Positions 26,367-35,054 of a DNA stretch of 64,000 nt are shown one piece after another. The translations under genes were made by a program, and so were the position numbers. Position 1 is the first letter of the stretch; the number at the start of each line of letters is the position of its first letter. This DNA comes from an uncultured Marvinbryantia sp. (lineage in GTDB: Bacteria; Bacillota; Clostridia; Lachnospirales; Lachnospiraceae), in assembly GCA_937915375.1 (NCBI GenBank), contig CALDMO010000012.1, positions 13,461-77,460 on the forward strand, given 5' to 3'. The notes under the pieces were generated by a model. The model ran no database searches and was not told the DNA's origin. It saw nothing but the letters and a program-made list of their open reading frames with translations.

Positions 26367-26463
26367 TGAAGGAAATCTTAATTTCAGAGAAAATTCATAG
26401 AATACTGTAAGAAAACGTGTTATACTTGATTTATCTATACAAAATAAAAAGGGGGTACGCAAT

Positions 26464-27240
26464 ATGCAGAATTATTCAGGTGAAGAGGGCTTACAATATC
26501 ACGTACGGCTGCGAAAGGGAGATGTAGGAAGATATGTAATCCTTCCCGGAGATCCAAAACGGTGTGAAAAGATCGCAAAGCATTTTGATAACGCTTCTTT
26601 AGTGGCGGACAGTCGTGAGTATGTAACTTACACAGGGTATTTGGACGGGGAAAAGGTTAGCGTTACCTCTACGGGGATTGGTGGAGCGTCGGCGTCGATT
26701 GCGATGGAAGAGCTGGTGAGATGCGGCGCAGATACATTTATTCGTGTTGGTACTTGCGGTGGTATGGATATGGATGTTAAGGGCGGTGACATTGTAGTGG
26801 CGACGGGAGCAATCCGTATGGAAGGAACCAGCCGTGAATATGCACCGATTGAATATCCGGCGGTGGCGGACCTGCAGGTGACAAATGCGCTTGTAGAAGC
26901 GGCAGAGCGTCTGGGTTATACCTATCACGCAGGCGTTGTACAATGCAAGGATGCATTTTACGGACAGCATGAACCGGAGACAAAGCCGGTTAGCTATGAG
27001 TTGTTGAACAAGTGGGAAGCGTGGCTGCGCATGGGCTGCAAAGCGTCCGAAATGGAATCGGCGGCGCTGTTTATTGTGGCGAATTATCTGAGAGTGCGCT
27101 GCGGATCTACTTTTTTGGTGGTTGGTAATCAGGAACGTGCCAAAGCCGGTCTGGAAAATCCAATCGTACACGATACGGAAGCGGCAATCGCCAGTGCGGT
27201 TGAGGCGATCCGTATTATGATTAAAAAAGATAAGAGATAG
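26464..27240 (+). CDS. udp: Uridine phosphorylase
   Basis: This nucleoside phosphorylase I family enzyme of 258 residues cleaves uridine with phosphate to uracil and ribose-1-phosphate. Signatures are the phosphate-binding GDPKRC (about residues 29-34), the family block STGIGGASASIAMEEL, RVGTCGGMD, and EMESAALF with the ribose-binding Glu. The QCKDAFYGQHEP region matches uridine rather than purine enzymes. It leads a nucleoside-salvage cluster with deoB and deoC, each separated by fewer than 60 bases. The ATG follows AAGGGGG. Confidence 0.93.
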   Translation: MQNYSGEEGLQYHVRLRKGDVGRYVILPGDPKRCEKIAKHFDNASLVADSREYVTYTGYLDGEKVSVTSTGIGGASASIAMEELVRCGADTFIRVGTCGGMDMDVKGGDIVVATGAIRMEGTSREYAPIEYPAVADLQVTNALVEAAERLGYTYHAGVVQCKDAFYGQHEPETKPVSYELLNKWEAWLRMGCKASEMESAALFIVANYLRVRCGSTFLVVGNQERAKAGLENPIVHDTEAAIASAVEAIRIMIKKDKR

Positions 27241-27283
27241 AAAGTATCAATATATTTAATTGCAGAAGGAATAAGGTGGAAAC

Positions 27284-28474
27284 ATGGAATATAACAGAAT
27301 TTTTACTGTGGTAATGGATTCCGTAGGAATCGGCGCAATGCCGGATGCTGCCAAGTACGGCGACGCCGGAGCGGATACGTTAGGGCATATTGCGGAGAAT
27401 AGAGAGAATTTTCATATTCCGAATCTGGAAAAGCTGGGAATTGGAAATATTCGTGAGCTAAAGGGTGTTGCACCGGCAGCAGAGCCGATGGCGCGCTTTG
27501 CAAAATTAAAGGAAATGAGCTGCGGCAAGGATACTATGACCGGTCACTGGGAAATGATGGGACTTCATGTGACAAAGCCGTTTAAAACCTTTACGGAAAC
27601 TGGTTTTCCGGATGAACTGATCAAAGAGTTGGAAAAGCGTACCGGCAGAAAGATTATCGGTAACAAGAGCGCCAGCGGAACAGAAATTTTGGAAGAACTG
27701 GCTGAGGAAGAAATACGGGATGGGCATCTGATCGTGTATACTTCTGCGGATTCTGTTCTGCAGATTTGTGGAAATGAAGAAACGATGGGATTGGAAAATC
27801 TATATCATTACTGTGAGATTGCCCGTGAACTGACGATGCGGGAGGAATGGATGGTTGGCAGGGTGATTGCCCGTCCATATGTGGGCAGAAAAAAAGGTGA
27901 ATTTAAGCGTACCGCCAATCGTCATGATTATGCGTTGAAACCGTATGGAAAAACGGTGCTGGACAGCCTGAAGGAGAGCGGTTTGGATGTGATTTCTGTC
28001 GGAAAGATTTATGATATTTTTGACGGAGAGGGACTGACTGAATCCAATAAATCTAAGAGTTCTGTACATGGTATGGAGCAGACCATTGAGATTGCCGGAC
28101 GAGATTTTAAAGGACTCTGTTTTACGAATCTGGTTGATTTTGACGCGCTTTGGGGTCATAGAAGAGACGTAAAGGGTTACGCGGAGGAGTTGGAACGTTT
28201 TGATGTGCTGCTTGGTAAACTGATGGAGACGATGAAGGATGATGATTTACTCATTTTGACGGCGGACCATGGCAACGATCCGACTTATAAGGGAACCGAT
28301 CATACCAGAGAAAAAGTACCGTTTTTGGCATGGTCTCCGTCTATGAAAAAAGGCGGCGCGCTGCCGGAGCAGGAATGTTTTGCTGTAATCGGAGCGACAA
28401 TTGCGGAAAACTTCGGTGTGGAGATGCCGGAAGGCTGTATCGGTACATCGCTGTTGGAGAAATTACAAAAATAG
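27284..28474 (+). CDS. deoB: Phosphopentomutase
   Basis: DeoB interconverts (deoxy)ribose-1-phosphate and -5-phosphate, linking phosphorylases to central metabolism. The 396-residue alkaline-phosphatase-superfamily protein shows VVMDSVGIGAMPDA with the first metal-binding Asp, the catalytic-Thr block KDTMTGHWEMMG, and LTADHGNDPTYKGTDHTRE with metal ligands near the C-terminus. It is full length. It lies between udp and deoC in the same orientation, so products of Udp can flow to DeoC. Confidence 0.96.
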   Translation: MEYNRIFTVVMDSVGIGAMPDAAKYGDAGADTLGHIAENRENFHIPNLEKLGIGNIRELKGVAPAAEPMARFAKLKEMSCGKDTMTGHWEMMGLHVTKPFKTFTETGFPDELIKELEKRTGRKIIGNKSASGTEILEELAEEEIRDGHLIVYTSADSVLQICGNEETMGLENLYHYCEIARELTMREEWMVGRVIARPYVGRKKGEFKRTANRHDYALKPYGKTVLDSLKESGLDVISVGKIYDIFDGEGLTESNKSKSSVHGMEQTIEIAGRDFKGLCFTNLVDFDALWGHRRDVKGYAEELERFDVLLGKLMETMKDDDLLILTADHGNDPTYKGTDHTREKVPFLAWSPSMKKGGALPEQECFAVIGATIAENFGVEMPEGCIGTSLLEKLQK

Positions 28475-28530
28475 TTCGGATTTTCTGAACTGCAATAGAA
28501 AATTTAAAAGAAAGAGAAGAGGAAGAAAAC

Positions 28531-29178
28531 ATGGATAAAAATAGAATATTAAGTATGGTAGATCACACACTTCTGGCACAGGGAGCGACATGGGCGGAGA
28601 TTAAGGTGATTCTGGATGATGCGATGAAATATGAAACAGCATCTGCCTGCATCCCGGCAAGTTATGTGAAGAGAGCAGCAGAATATGTACAGGGTAAGCT
28701 GCCGATCTGTACGGTGATCGGTTTTCCGAACGGTTACAGCACAACGGCGGTAAAGGTATTTGAAACAAAGGACGCTGTGGCAAACGGTGCAGACGAGATC
28801 GATATGGTGATTAACATTGGTGATCTGAAGGATAAAAATTATCAGGCATTGGAGGATGAGATCCGCGCGATCCATGAGGCATGTGACGGCAGAATTTTGA
28901 AAGTAATCATTGAGACCTGTTTACTTACCGATGAGGAAATTATCAAAATGTCTGAGATTGTTACAAAGGCAGGTGCGGAGTATATCAAGACCTCTACTGG
29001 ATTTTCCACAGCAGGAGCGACCTTCCATGCGGTAGAGCTGATGAAAGCAAATATTGGTGAAAATGTGAAGGTGAAAGCAGCAGGCGGTATTTCTTCTTTT
29101 GATGACGCAGAAAAATTTATTGAATTGGGTGCTTCCAGACTGGGAACAAGCCGGTTGATTAAGTTGATGAAGGCATAA
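28531..29178 (+). CDS. deoC: Deoxyribose-phosphate aldolase
   Basis: DeoC splits 2-deoxyribose-5-phosphate to acetaldehyde and glyceraldehyde-3-phosphate. The 215-residue TIM barrel has Asp91 (DEIDMV), the Schiff-base Lys153 in YIKTSTGF and the partner Lys182 in VKAAGGI, exactly as in the family. The gene is last in the udp-deoB-deoC cluster and follows a GAGAAGAGGAAG ribosome site. No DeoR-type regulator is nearby. Confidence 0.96.
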   Translation: MDKNRILSMVDHTLLAQGATWAEIKVILDDAMKYETASACIPASYVKRAAEYVQGKLPICTVIGFPNGYSTTAVKVFETKDAVANGADEIDMVINIGDLKDKNYQALEDEIRAIHEACDGRILKVIIETCLLTDEEIIKMSEIVTKAGAEYIKTSTGFSTAGATFHAVELMKANIGENVKVKAAGGISSFDDAEKFIELGASRLGTSRLIKLMKA

Positions 29179-29242
29179 CAGGAGGAAAACTTTAGTTTTC
29201 GTAAACGTTTAAGAAGGGTAAAAAATACGAGGTATTGTGGTT

Positions 29243-30382
29243 ATGAAAAAAGTGTGGAAACGCATGACGATATTTGCAATGACATGTGTGGTGATGATTT
29301 CTATAGCATTTGCTGTTCCGCTGGATGCGAAAGCGAAGAGCGTGAAGCCGTCAATATCAGGAAACAGTACTATAATAAGAGGAAAGAGTGCACAGTTTTC
29401 TGTAAAGTATGGTAAGAAAAAAGTGCCTGCAAAATCCTGTAAGTGGTATTCTACAAAAAAGAGTGTTGCAACTGTGAGAAGAACCGGGCGCGTGAATGCG
29501 AAGAAAGCAGGAACTACGTACATTTATGTGAAGTACAAAGGAAAGACATCTGCAAAGAAGAAAGTTGTTGTAAAAAATCCGGCAATACGTCCCGTCATAT
29601 CAGGAAGCAGCAGTATTATCAAAGAAAAGAATGCGCAGTTTTCTGTAAAGTATGGTAAGAAAAAAGTGTCTGCAAAATCCTGTAAATGGTATTCTACAAA
29701 AAAGAGTGTTGCAACTGTAGGAAGAACCGGGCGTGTGTATGCAAAGAGTGCGGGAACCACTTATATCTATGTAAAGTATAAGGGTATAACATCTGCAAAG
29801 AAGAAAGTTATTGTGAAGAATCCACCGATGTGTAATAAGGAATCAGATCATAAATGGGTAAGGCAGCCGAGTGAAACTCATATGTATATAACAATTGTAA
29901 AGCCTGCGAAACATTATTATATATGTAATTCCTGTGGACTCCTTATGGCAGATGAAGATGAGGTGATGTTACATTTTAACAGCTATAGTGTTTATAAATA
30001 TGGACCGGAAACATATAGACAGGATATGGACATGATTACCCCATATAAATGCTCTAACTGTGGGAAGACTAAGACTGTAAAAAAGACAGAGCGGGGACAA
30101 GAACAGTTAGCAGTTTTTACTATAGAAAGTTGGGCAGGAAAGAAGTTTAATCCAGAAGCCTGTGCTTTTGTGGAGTGCCCAAGATGTCATACTGAATGGG
30201 GAACATTGGGATGGGAGAAGTATAAAGGGGTATGCCCGTGGTGTCAATATAGGTATACAGATTGGAAAAAGCATATTAAGCATGCATGGGATCAAGGATT
30301 AATGTATCGGAACTGGGATAAAAACGGAAGAGAGATGATATATAATCCAGTCAAGAAAAAATGGGAATATATAGGCGGATAA
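29243..30382 (+). CDS. Secreted protein with two Ig-like (BIG2-type) repeats and C-terminal zinc ribbons
   Basis: This 379-residue exported protein has a signal peptide over about residues 1-32 (cleavage near AKAKS). Two near-identical Lys-rich BIG2-like modules of about 80 residues follow, each with the WYSTKKSVATV...GRV...AGTTYIYVKYKG pattern. The C-terminal half has four CxxC pairs (CNSCG, CSNCG, CPRCH, CPWCQ) typical of two zinc ribbons. I start at the ATG at 29243 rather than the GTG two codons upstream, because a GAGG site fits the ATG better. It has no wall-anchor motif; the positive charge suggests binding to the wall. No function is known to me. Confidence 0.8.
   Translation: MKKVWKRMTIFAMTCVVMISIAFAVPLDAKAKSVKPSISGNSTIIRGKSAQFSVKYGKKKVPAKSCKWYSTKKSVATVRRTGRVNAKKAGTTYIYVKYKGKTSAKKKVVVKNPAIRPVISGSSSIIKEKNAQFSVKYGKKKVSAKSCKWYSTKKSVATVGRTGRVYAKSAGTTYIYVKYKGITSAKKKVIVKNPPMCNKESDHKWVRQPSETHMYITIVKPAKHYYICNSCGLLMADEDEVMLHFNSYSVYKYGPETYRQDMDMITPYKCSNCGKTKTVKKTERGQEQLAVFTIESWAGKKFNPEACAFVECPRCHTEWGTLGWEKYKGVCPWCQYRYTDWKKHIKHAWDQGLMYRNWDKNGREMIYNPVKKKWEYIGG
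29347..29823 (+). repeat. Two near-identical tandem coding repeats
   Basis: A unit of about 237 bases (29347-29581) is repeated at 29588-29823 with long identical stretches, such as the part encoding the Trp-containing core. This is a recent duplication within the Ig-like gene. Confidence 0.8.
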
Positions 30383-30387
30383 AGTTG

Positions 30388-30416
30388 TTGACAACAAACG
30401 GCTTTTATGTTATATA
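30388..30416 (+). promoter_or_regulatory. Promoter upstream of the riboswitch
   Basis: TTGACA (30388-30393) and TATATA (30411-30416) with a 17-base spacer lie directly upstream of the structured leader at 30428, placing transcription start just before it. Confidence 0.65.
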
Positions 30417-30427
30417 TTTAGCAAGCG

Positions 30428-30525
30428 AATAAAAGGGAGTAGCTGATCACTCGAAAGAGTGGAGTTGAGACCGTCAGTTGATGTCGAAAGACATCCGTAT
30501 CAAATGAGATAGCAAGACTTTTATT
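30428..30525 (+). ncRNA. yybP-ykoY-type (Mn2+) riboswitch
   Basis: The leader carries the conserved blocks of this class: GGGAGTAGC at 30435-30443, CCGTCAG at 30471-30477 and AGCAAGAC at 30511-30518. P1 pairs 30428-30435 with 30518-30525. Two internal hairpins are capped by GAAA loops (30448-30461 and 30480-30495). The 3' strand of P1 overlaps the 5' arm of a terminator, so stabilising P1 by metal should prevent termination, giving an ON switch for Mn2+. The class is recalled from consensus memory, not from a covariance search. Confidence 0.75.
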
Positions 30526-30557
30526 ATGGTGGACATCATGATAAAAGTCTTTTTTTA
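30515..30557 (+). terminator. Riboswitch-controlled terminator
   Basis: A 14-base-pair stem (30515-30528 with 30537-30550, one G-T pair) with an eight-base loop is followed by seven T. Its 5' arm shares 30518-30525 with riboswitch helix P1, so the two structures are mutually exclusive. Confidence 0.85.
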
Positions 30558-30629
30558 TTAGGAAATTATCACTTACCTGGACTGCATGAGGTCAGCCATA
30601 AAGTCTGCTGACAAGAAAGGAAGGATTTT

Positions 30630-31055
30630 ATGATGAACAACAGAATGATTACAGAAGTACAGGAAGCAATTTATGCAGGAGAACGTGCGCTGAACAGTTT
30701 GCGGGCGGCGCAGACGGAACTCGGCAGCGCCAGAAATTGGGGGATTGTTGACATGCTGGGCGGCGGATTTTTTACAGATATGTTTAAGCATTCCAAAATG
30801 CGCAGCGCTTCAGAATGTATGGAAGAAGCAAAAAATGATCTGCATGTATTTCAGCGTGGGCTGAGGGATGTCACGGTGCAGGCGGATTTGAGAATGGATA
30901 TTGGTGATTTCCTTGTATTCGCTGATTTTTTCTTTGATGGATTGGTTGCAGATTATCTGGTACAGTCAAAAATTTCGGATGCCAGAGAAGAGGTTGCGCA
31001 GGCAATCCGGCAGGTTGAGCGTATTCTTGCGGATCTGCGAACGATGATTTACTAA
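30630..31055 (+). CDS. Conserved hypothetical protein under riboswitch control
   Basis: This 141-residue soluble protein is predicted to be mostly helical, with an N-terminal helix (EVQEAIYAGERALNSLRAAQ), a WGIVDMLGGGFFTDMFKHSKM segment and a long C-terminal helix ending in ERILADLRT. No signal peptide, membrane helix or Cys cluster is seen. I recall similar proteins in Clostridia but no assigned function. It is the first gene behind the Mn2+-type riboswitch and precedes a YccF-family membrane protein. Metal homeostasis is therefore an inference from control, not from sequence. An AAGGAAGG site supports the start; the second ATG one codon later is equally possible. Confidence 0.8.
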   Translation: MMNNRMITEVQEAIYAGERALNSLRAAQTELGSARNWGIVDMLGGGFFTDMFKHSKMRSASECMEEAKNDLHVFQRGLRDVTVQADLRMDIGDFLVFADFFFDGLVADYLVQSKISDAREEVAQAIRQVERILADLRTMIY

Positions 31056-31148
31056 CTATCCATATATATGATATTTGTTGTGGGTGCTGTAAAAAGAAGT
31101 GACAGATATACAGAAAGACGAATAGGATAAGACAGGGAGGAAAATGAT

Positions 31149-31508
31149 ATGGGATGTTTGGGAAATTTATTATGGTTTTTATTCGGAGGACTGATCAGCG
31201 GACTGAGCTGGACATTGGCAGGATGTCTATGGTGCGTGACTGTCGTTGGGATTCCGATTGGTATGCAGTGCTTTAAGTTTGCGTCTTTAAGCTTCTTTCC
31301 GTTTGGAAAAGAAGTGGAGTATGGCGGCGGCGCGGTTTCATTTCTGTTGAATATTATCTGGCTGATTGTGACGGGAATTCCGATGGCATTAGAGCATTTA
31401 CTTCTGGCTTTGATCTGCTGTGTAACGATTATCGGGATACCGTTTGGAATGCAGCATTTAAAACTGGCAAAGTTGGCGCTGATGCCGTTCGGTACAGAGA
31501 TCCAATAA
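31149..31508 (+). CDS. YccF domain-containing membrane protein
   Basis: This 119-residue integral membrane protein contains two copies of the YccF motif. Each has a hydrophobic helix followed by a (V/I)xGIPxGMQ(C/H)(F/L)K segment (residues about 33-45 and 94-107), with LxPFG near the end of each copy. YccF proteins occur in many bacteria and have no established function. It lies 93 bases after the riboswitch-controlled hypothetical gene with no terminator between, so it is probably in the same transcript. AGGGAGG precedes the start. Confidence 0.82.
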   Translation: MGCLGNLLWFLFGGLISGLSWTLAGCLWCVTVVGIPIGMQCFKFASLSFFPFGKEVEYGGGAVSFLLNIIWLIVTGIPMALEHLLLALICCVTIIGIPFGMQHLKLAKLALMPFGTEIQ

Positions 31509-31573
31509 GAAATGCTACTTGAAATTTTTATAAAAATATTATAAAGTAAAAGGGTATTAGACAATGCCACGAT

Positions 31574-31619
31574 CCACGTCTGTCATGGAAACTTCTCCGG
31601 CAGGCGTGGTTTGTTTTTT
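31574..31619 (+). terminator. Terminator of the riboswitch operon
   Basis: A nine-base-pair stem (31574-31582 with 31601-31609, one G-T pair) is followed by TTTGTTTTTTG, 65 bases after the YccF stop. Confidence 0.75.
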
Positions 31620-31684
31620 GTAACATAGGAGAGGTTTTGTGTTGGCGTTCTTTTAACCGAAAGAGCGCCGGGAGGAAGTGGGAA

Positions 31685-32554
31685 ATGGGATATATACAAG
31701 GAAAGATGAAACGAAACATGGCAGTTTTACTGGTGATCCTGGGAAATATACTTTATGCATTGACGGTAAAGTTGTTTCTGATACCGGCGGATCTGGTGAC
31801 GGGAGGGACGACAGGGATCGGCCTGGCGATGAAGCATTATATGAATCTGTCAGTTTCCGGGGTGATTTTGGTATTTAATATCGGAATGCTGCTGCTGGGA
31901 CTGATCGTTTTAGGAAAGAGATTCGCGATGACGACGATTGTCAGTACATTTGTTTATCCGCTGGTGTTGGATTTATTTGATCGCCTGCTTGGAAATATTG
32001 TACTGACAGACGATATCTGGCTGTGTACAGTCTTTTCCGGTCTGGGAATCGGAGTTTCCTTGGGAATTGTGATTCGTTCCGGTGCTTCTACAGGCGGAAT
32101 GGATATTCCGCCGTTGGTGCTGAATCATTATTTCCGTATTCCGGTGTCTGTCAGCCTGTATGTATTTGATTTTGCGATTCTGTTGCTGCAGGCGGTTTAT
32201 AATCCGCCGGAAAAGCTTTTGTATGGTGTTATACTGGTACTGATTTATACAATTGTATTGGACAAATTAATACTGATGGGTACGACAAAAACAGAGGTGA
32301 GAGTTGTCAGCAGCCATTATAAGGAAATCAAGGAACAGATTATTCAGGGGATGGACCGCGGTGTGACGATGATTTCTGCGGAAACCGGTTATTTGGGCAA
32401 TCAGACACAGATGATTTTTAGTATTGTTTCTAATCGTGAGCTTCCGCGGCTGGAGCAGGTCATCCATGAGATTGATCCAGATAGTTTTATGGTGGTGAGC
32501 CGTGTCAGTGAGGTGCGTGGACGCGGATTTACATTAAAGAAAGAATATCGTTAA
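31685..32554 (+). CDS. YitT family membrane protein (DUF161 + DUF2179)
   Basis: This 289-residue protein has five to six membrane helices (about residues 12-195) with the YitT hallmarks LIPADLVTGGTTGIGL and GASTGGMDIPPL. It also has a cytoplasmic DUF2179 domain (from about residue 205, TEVRVVSSHYKEIKEQI to the C-terminus). Members of this family are poorly characterised and have been suggested to be transporters. I start at the ATG at 31685 because GGGAGGAAG lies eight bases upstream; an in-frame ATG 48 bases earlier has no ribosome site. It is a single gene between a terminator and pepP. Confidence 0.85.
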   Translation: MGYIQGKMKRNMAVLLVILGNILYALTVKLFLIPADLVTGGTTGIGLAMKHYMNLSVSGVILVFNIGMLLLGLIVLGKRFAMTTIVSTFVYPLVLDLFDRLLGNIVLTDDIWLCTVFSGLGIGVSLGIVIRSGASTGGMDIPPLVLNHYFRIPVSVSLYVFDFAILLLQAVYNPPEKLLYGVILVLIYTIVLDKLILMGTTKTEVRVVSSHYKEIKEQIIQGMDRGVTMISAETGYLGNQTQMIFSIVSNRELPRLEQVIHEIDPDSFMVVSRVSEVRGRGFTLKKEYR

Positions 32555-32606
32555 ATAGAAATGTTCTATTAAGAAAAAGTGAAATGCAGAGATGGGGGAA
32601 AACAGG

Positions 32607-33857
32607 ATGCATACAGAATATTATGTAAATAATCGGAAAAGACTTTACGAACAGCTGCCGTCAGGAGCGCTTCTGGCGATGTTTTCAGGAGAGGAGATCC
32701 GAAAAACAAATGATGAATATTACGCATTTTTCGCCGATAGAAATTTTGTTTATCTGACCGGACTGGAATGTAAGCAGGCCGTACTGCTGGCTGGCAAGGA
32801 TGCGCAGGGGTCAGTCTGGGAGCGGCTTTATATTCTTGCTCCGGACGCACATGCGGAGAGATGGACTGGTACAAGAGTAAAGCCGTGGGAAGCACAAGAA
32901 ATTTCCGGCATCAGTGATATCCGTTACGAAAATTTGTTTGCGGATGAACTGCACACGCTGATCACCAGAGGTAATTATGGATGTTTATACCTGGATCTGT
33001 TTCGGGTGAGTCCTGCAGATATTGACCGGCCGGCACATCGGCTTTTGCGCTGCGTACAGGCAGACTACCCATTTCTTCAGATTGGAAATGCAAACGCGTT
33101 GGTCCGCAGACTGCGTACAATCAAGCAGCCATGTGAAATTGCTGCTTTGCGTGAGGCAGAGAAGATTACCGGAGAAGGGATTCTGGCAATGATGAAGCAT
33201 TCAAAGCCAGGGATGTATGAATATCAGTATAGAGCAGAATTTGACTATGTGCTTGGTCAGTATGGAGCCAAAGGACCGGGCTTTCCGTCAATTATTTCTG
33301 CCGGAGAGAATAATTTTTGTATTCATTATTATAGCTGTCATGGACAGGCGAAAGACGGCGATATGATTTTGAATGATGTCGGCGCGCAGTATGATAACCT
33401 GATTACAGATGTTTCCAGGGGATGGCCGTGCAATGGAAAATTTGATGAGCGTCAACGGCTGCTCTATGAATGTGCGCTGGCGACATCGGATTATTTGTTT
33501 TCGATCATAAAACCGGGCATGAAAATGGCTGATGTGGATGCTACGATCCGTAAATATAACTATGAGCGGTTAAAGGATGCGGGGGTTTTACGTTCCTATG
33601 AGGAAATCGGTACTTATATGTGGCACGGCGGCGCGCACCATATCGGATATGATGTGCATGATGCTGTACAGACGCCGGAAATTCTCGCGCCGAACATGGT
33701 ATTTTGTGTGGACGTTGGAATTTATCACGAGGAGTGGGGGATTGGATTCCGGTTGGAGGATAATTGTCTTGTGACGGAAAACGGCTGTGAAAATCTTTCG
33801 GCAGCGATTCCGAGAACCGTGGAAGATATTGAAACTGTCATGGGACGGAGATCATAA
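32607..33857 (+). CDS. pepP: Xaa-Pro aminopeptidase (M24B)
   Basis: This is a metallo-aminopeptidase that removes N-terminal residues ahead of proline. An N-terminal creatinase-like domain (RNFVYLTGLE motif) precedes the pita-bread M24 domain with metal ligands in NDVGAQYDNLITDVSRGW (two Asp), HHIGYDVHD (His), DVGIYHEEWGIGFRLEDN (Glu) and a terminal Glu. It is full length at about 416 residues. I choose the ATG at 32607 because GGGGG stands eight bases before it and the family N-terminus (HTEYYxxNRxxLYEQL) starts here; an ATG 15 bases upstream is possible. It acts in the cytoplasm. Confidence 0.92.
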   Translation: MHTEYYVNNRKRLYEQLPSGALLAMFSGEEIRKTNDEYYAFFADRNFVYLTGLECKQAVLLAGKDAQGSVWERLYILAPDAHAERWTGTRVKPWEAQEISGISDIRYENLFADELHTLITRGNYGCLYLDLFRVSPADIDRPAHRLLRCVQADYPFLQIGNANALVRRLRTIKQPCEIAALREAEKITGEGILAMMKHSKPGMYEYQYRAEFDYVLGQYGAKGPGFPSIISAGENNFCIHYYSCHGQAKDGDMILNDVGAQYDNLITDVSRGWPCNGKFDERQRLLYECALATSDYLFSIIKPGMKMADVDATIRKYNYERLKDAGVLRSYEEIGTYMWHGGAHHIGYDVHDAVQTPEILAPNMVFCVDVGIYHEEWGIGFRLEDNCLVTENGCENLSAAIPRTVEDIETVMGRRS

Positions 33858-33895
33858 ACGGCTTCTGTATTATATCAAAAACAGGACGGAGAAAG

Positions 33896-34981
33896 ATGGA
33901 TACGATTATTATGTGGATGATGGCGGCAGCGGCAGTGGCGGGCGGCGCTGACCGGCTGTTGGGAAACCGTTTCGGACTGGGCAAACGGTTTGAGGACGGA
34001 TTTATGCTGCTGGGACCGACCGCGCTTTCGATGGCGGGAATCATTTGCCTGGCGCCGCTTTTGTCGGAAGGATTGTCAAGGGGCGTGGTTCCGCTCTGGA
34101 CAAAGCTGGGGTTTGATGCAGGTGTACTGGGCGGTGTTTTGGCTATTGATATGGGCGGATACCAGTTGGCGATGGATCTGGCGGAAAATCCGGTTCTGGG
34201 AAGTTATGTCGGGATTATTGTGGCTGCGACATTTGGATGTACGATTACGTTTACGATTCCGGTGGGAATGGGGATGCTGCAGGAAGAGGATAAACCGGTA
34301 TTTGCTGATGGGATGTTGATCGGGCTGAGTTTGCTGCCGTTAGCGCTGATGATTGGAGGGCTTTTGTGTGCTTTGACACCGAAGATGGTGCTCTGGCATT
34401 TGCTTCCGGTTTTTATTTTATGCATTTGTCTGATGCTTGGTATTTGGCGGTTTCCGAAAGGAACGGTGCGGGTGTTTACAATCTTTGCAGGTCTGATCCG
34501 CATTTTGACTACTGTCGGACTGGTTGCCGGAGCGGTGCAGTTTATGACGGGATGGCAGATGATTCCAGGGATGACGCCGTTGGAGGAAGCCATGCAGGTA
34601 GTTGCTTCCATTGGGATTGTAATGTTGGGAAGCCTGCCGTTTGCGGAACTTCTGCAGCGTGTGCTGAAACGTCCGCTGGCTTGGCTTGGCAGAAAGACCG
34701 GTATGAACGGCAGCAGTATTACCGGGCTTTTAATCGGTATTGTCAGTGTGGTTCCGGCAATTGCGCTGATGAAAGATATGGATAAAAAAGGGAAAATGGT
34801 AAATGCGGCATATTTGGTATGCGCAGCTTCTGCGCTGGCAGCGCATATGGGATTTACGTTTGGCGTGGAGCCGCAGATGGTCGTGCCGCTTCTGGCGACA
34901 AAAATTTTCGGCGGTGTGATTGGCGTATGCGGTGCGCTGGTATTTGCGCAGATGCAGGAGCGCAATGGAAAACACAAATGA
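33896..34981 (+). CDS. eutH: EutH-like ethanolamine permease family protein
   Basis: This 361-residue protein is hydrophobic throughout, with about ten membrane helices and Gly-rich family segments such as AIDMGGYQLAMDLAE, GCTITFTIPVG and HMGFTFGVEPQMVVPLLATK. EutH is thought to carry protonated ethanolamine across the membrane. There is no ethanolamine lyase or microcompartment gene nearby, so it may serve ethanolamine uptake for nitrogen or another amine, or act for a pathway encoded elsewhere. Its neighbours, an aminopeptidase and an amino-acid symporter, are only loosely related. Confidence 0.8.
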   Translation: MDTIIMWMMAAAAVAGGADRLLGNRFGLGKRFEDGFMLLGPTALSMAGIICLAPLLSEGLSRGVVPLWTKLGFDAGVLGGVLAIDMGGYQLAMDLAENPVLGSYVGIIVAATFGCTITFTIPVGMGMLQEEDKPVFADGMLIGLSLLPLALMIGGLLCALTPKMVLWHLLPVFILCICLMLGIWRFPKGTVRVFTIFAGLIRILTTVGLVAGAVQFMTGWQMIPGMTPLEEAMQVVASIGIVMLGSLPFAELLQRVLKRPLAWLGRKTGMNGSSITGLLIGIVSVVPAIALMKDMDKKGKMVNAAYLVCAASALAAHMGFTFGVEPQMVVPLLATKIFGGVIGVCGALVFAQMQERNGKHK

Positions 34982-34989
34982 TAGGAAAG

Positions 34990-35019
34990 ACTGCTGTGTT
35001 TTGTTCACGGCAGTTTTTT
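34990..35019 (+). terminator. Terminator of the eutH-like gene
   Basis: A nine-base-pair stem (34990-34998 with 35006-35014, one G-T pair) encloses a seven-base loop and is followed by a run of T. Confidence 0.8.
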
Positions 35020-35054
35020 ACAGCAAAATTCTTTCGTAATTTAAAGTTTTGAGC

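Noticed and set aside
26001..26462. Minus-strand frames covering the tRNA-Pro copies and pseudogene
   Set aside because: The peptides (with GFEPATSASRTQRST and QDLNLRSALRSGR segments) are the familiar spurious translations of antisense tRNA sequence.
28474..28500. Small hairpin after deoB as a terminator
   Set aside because: Only five pairs and no T tract; deoC follows closely in what looks like the same operon.
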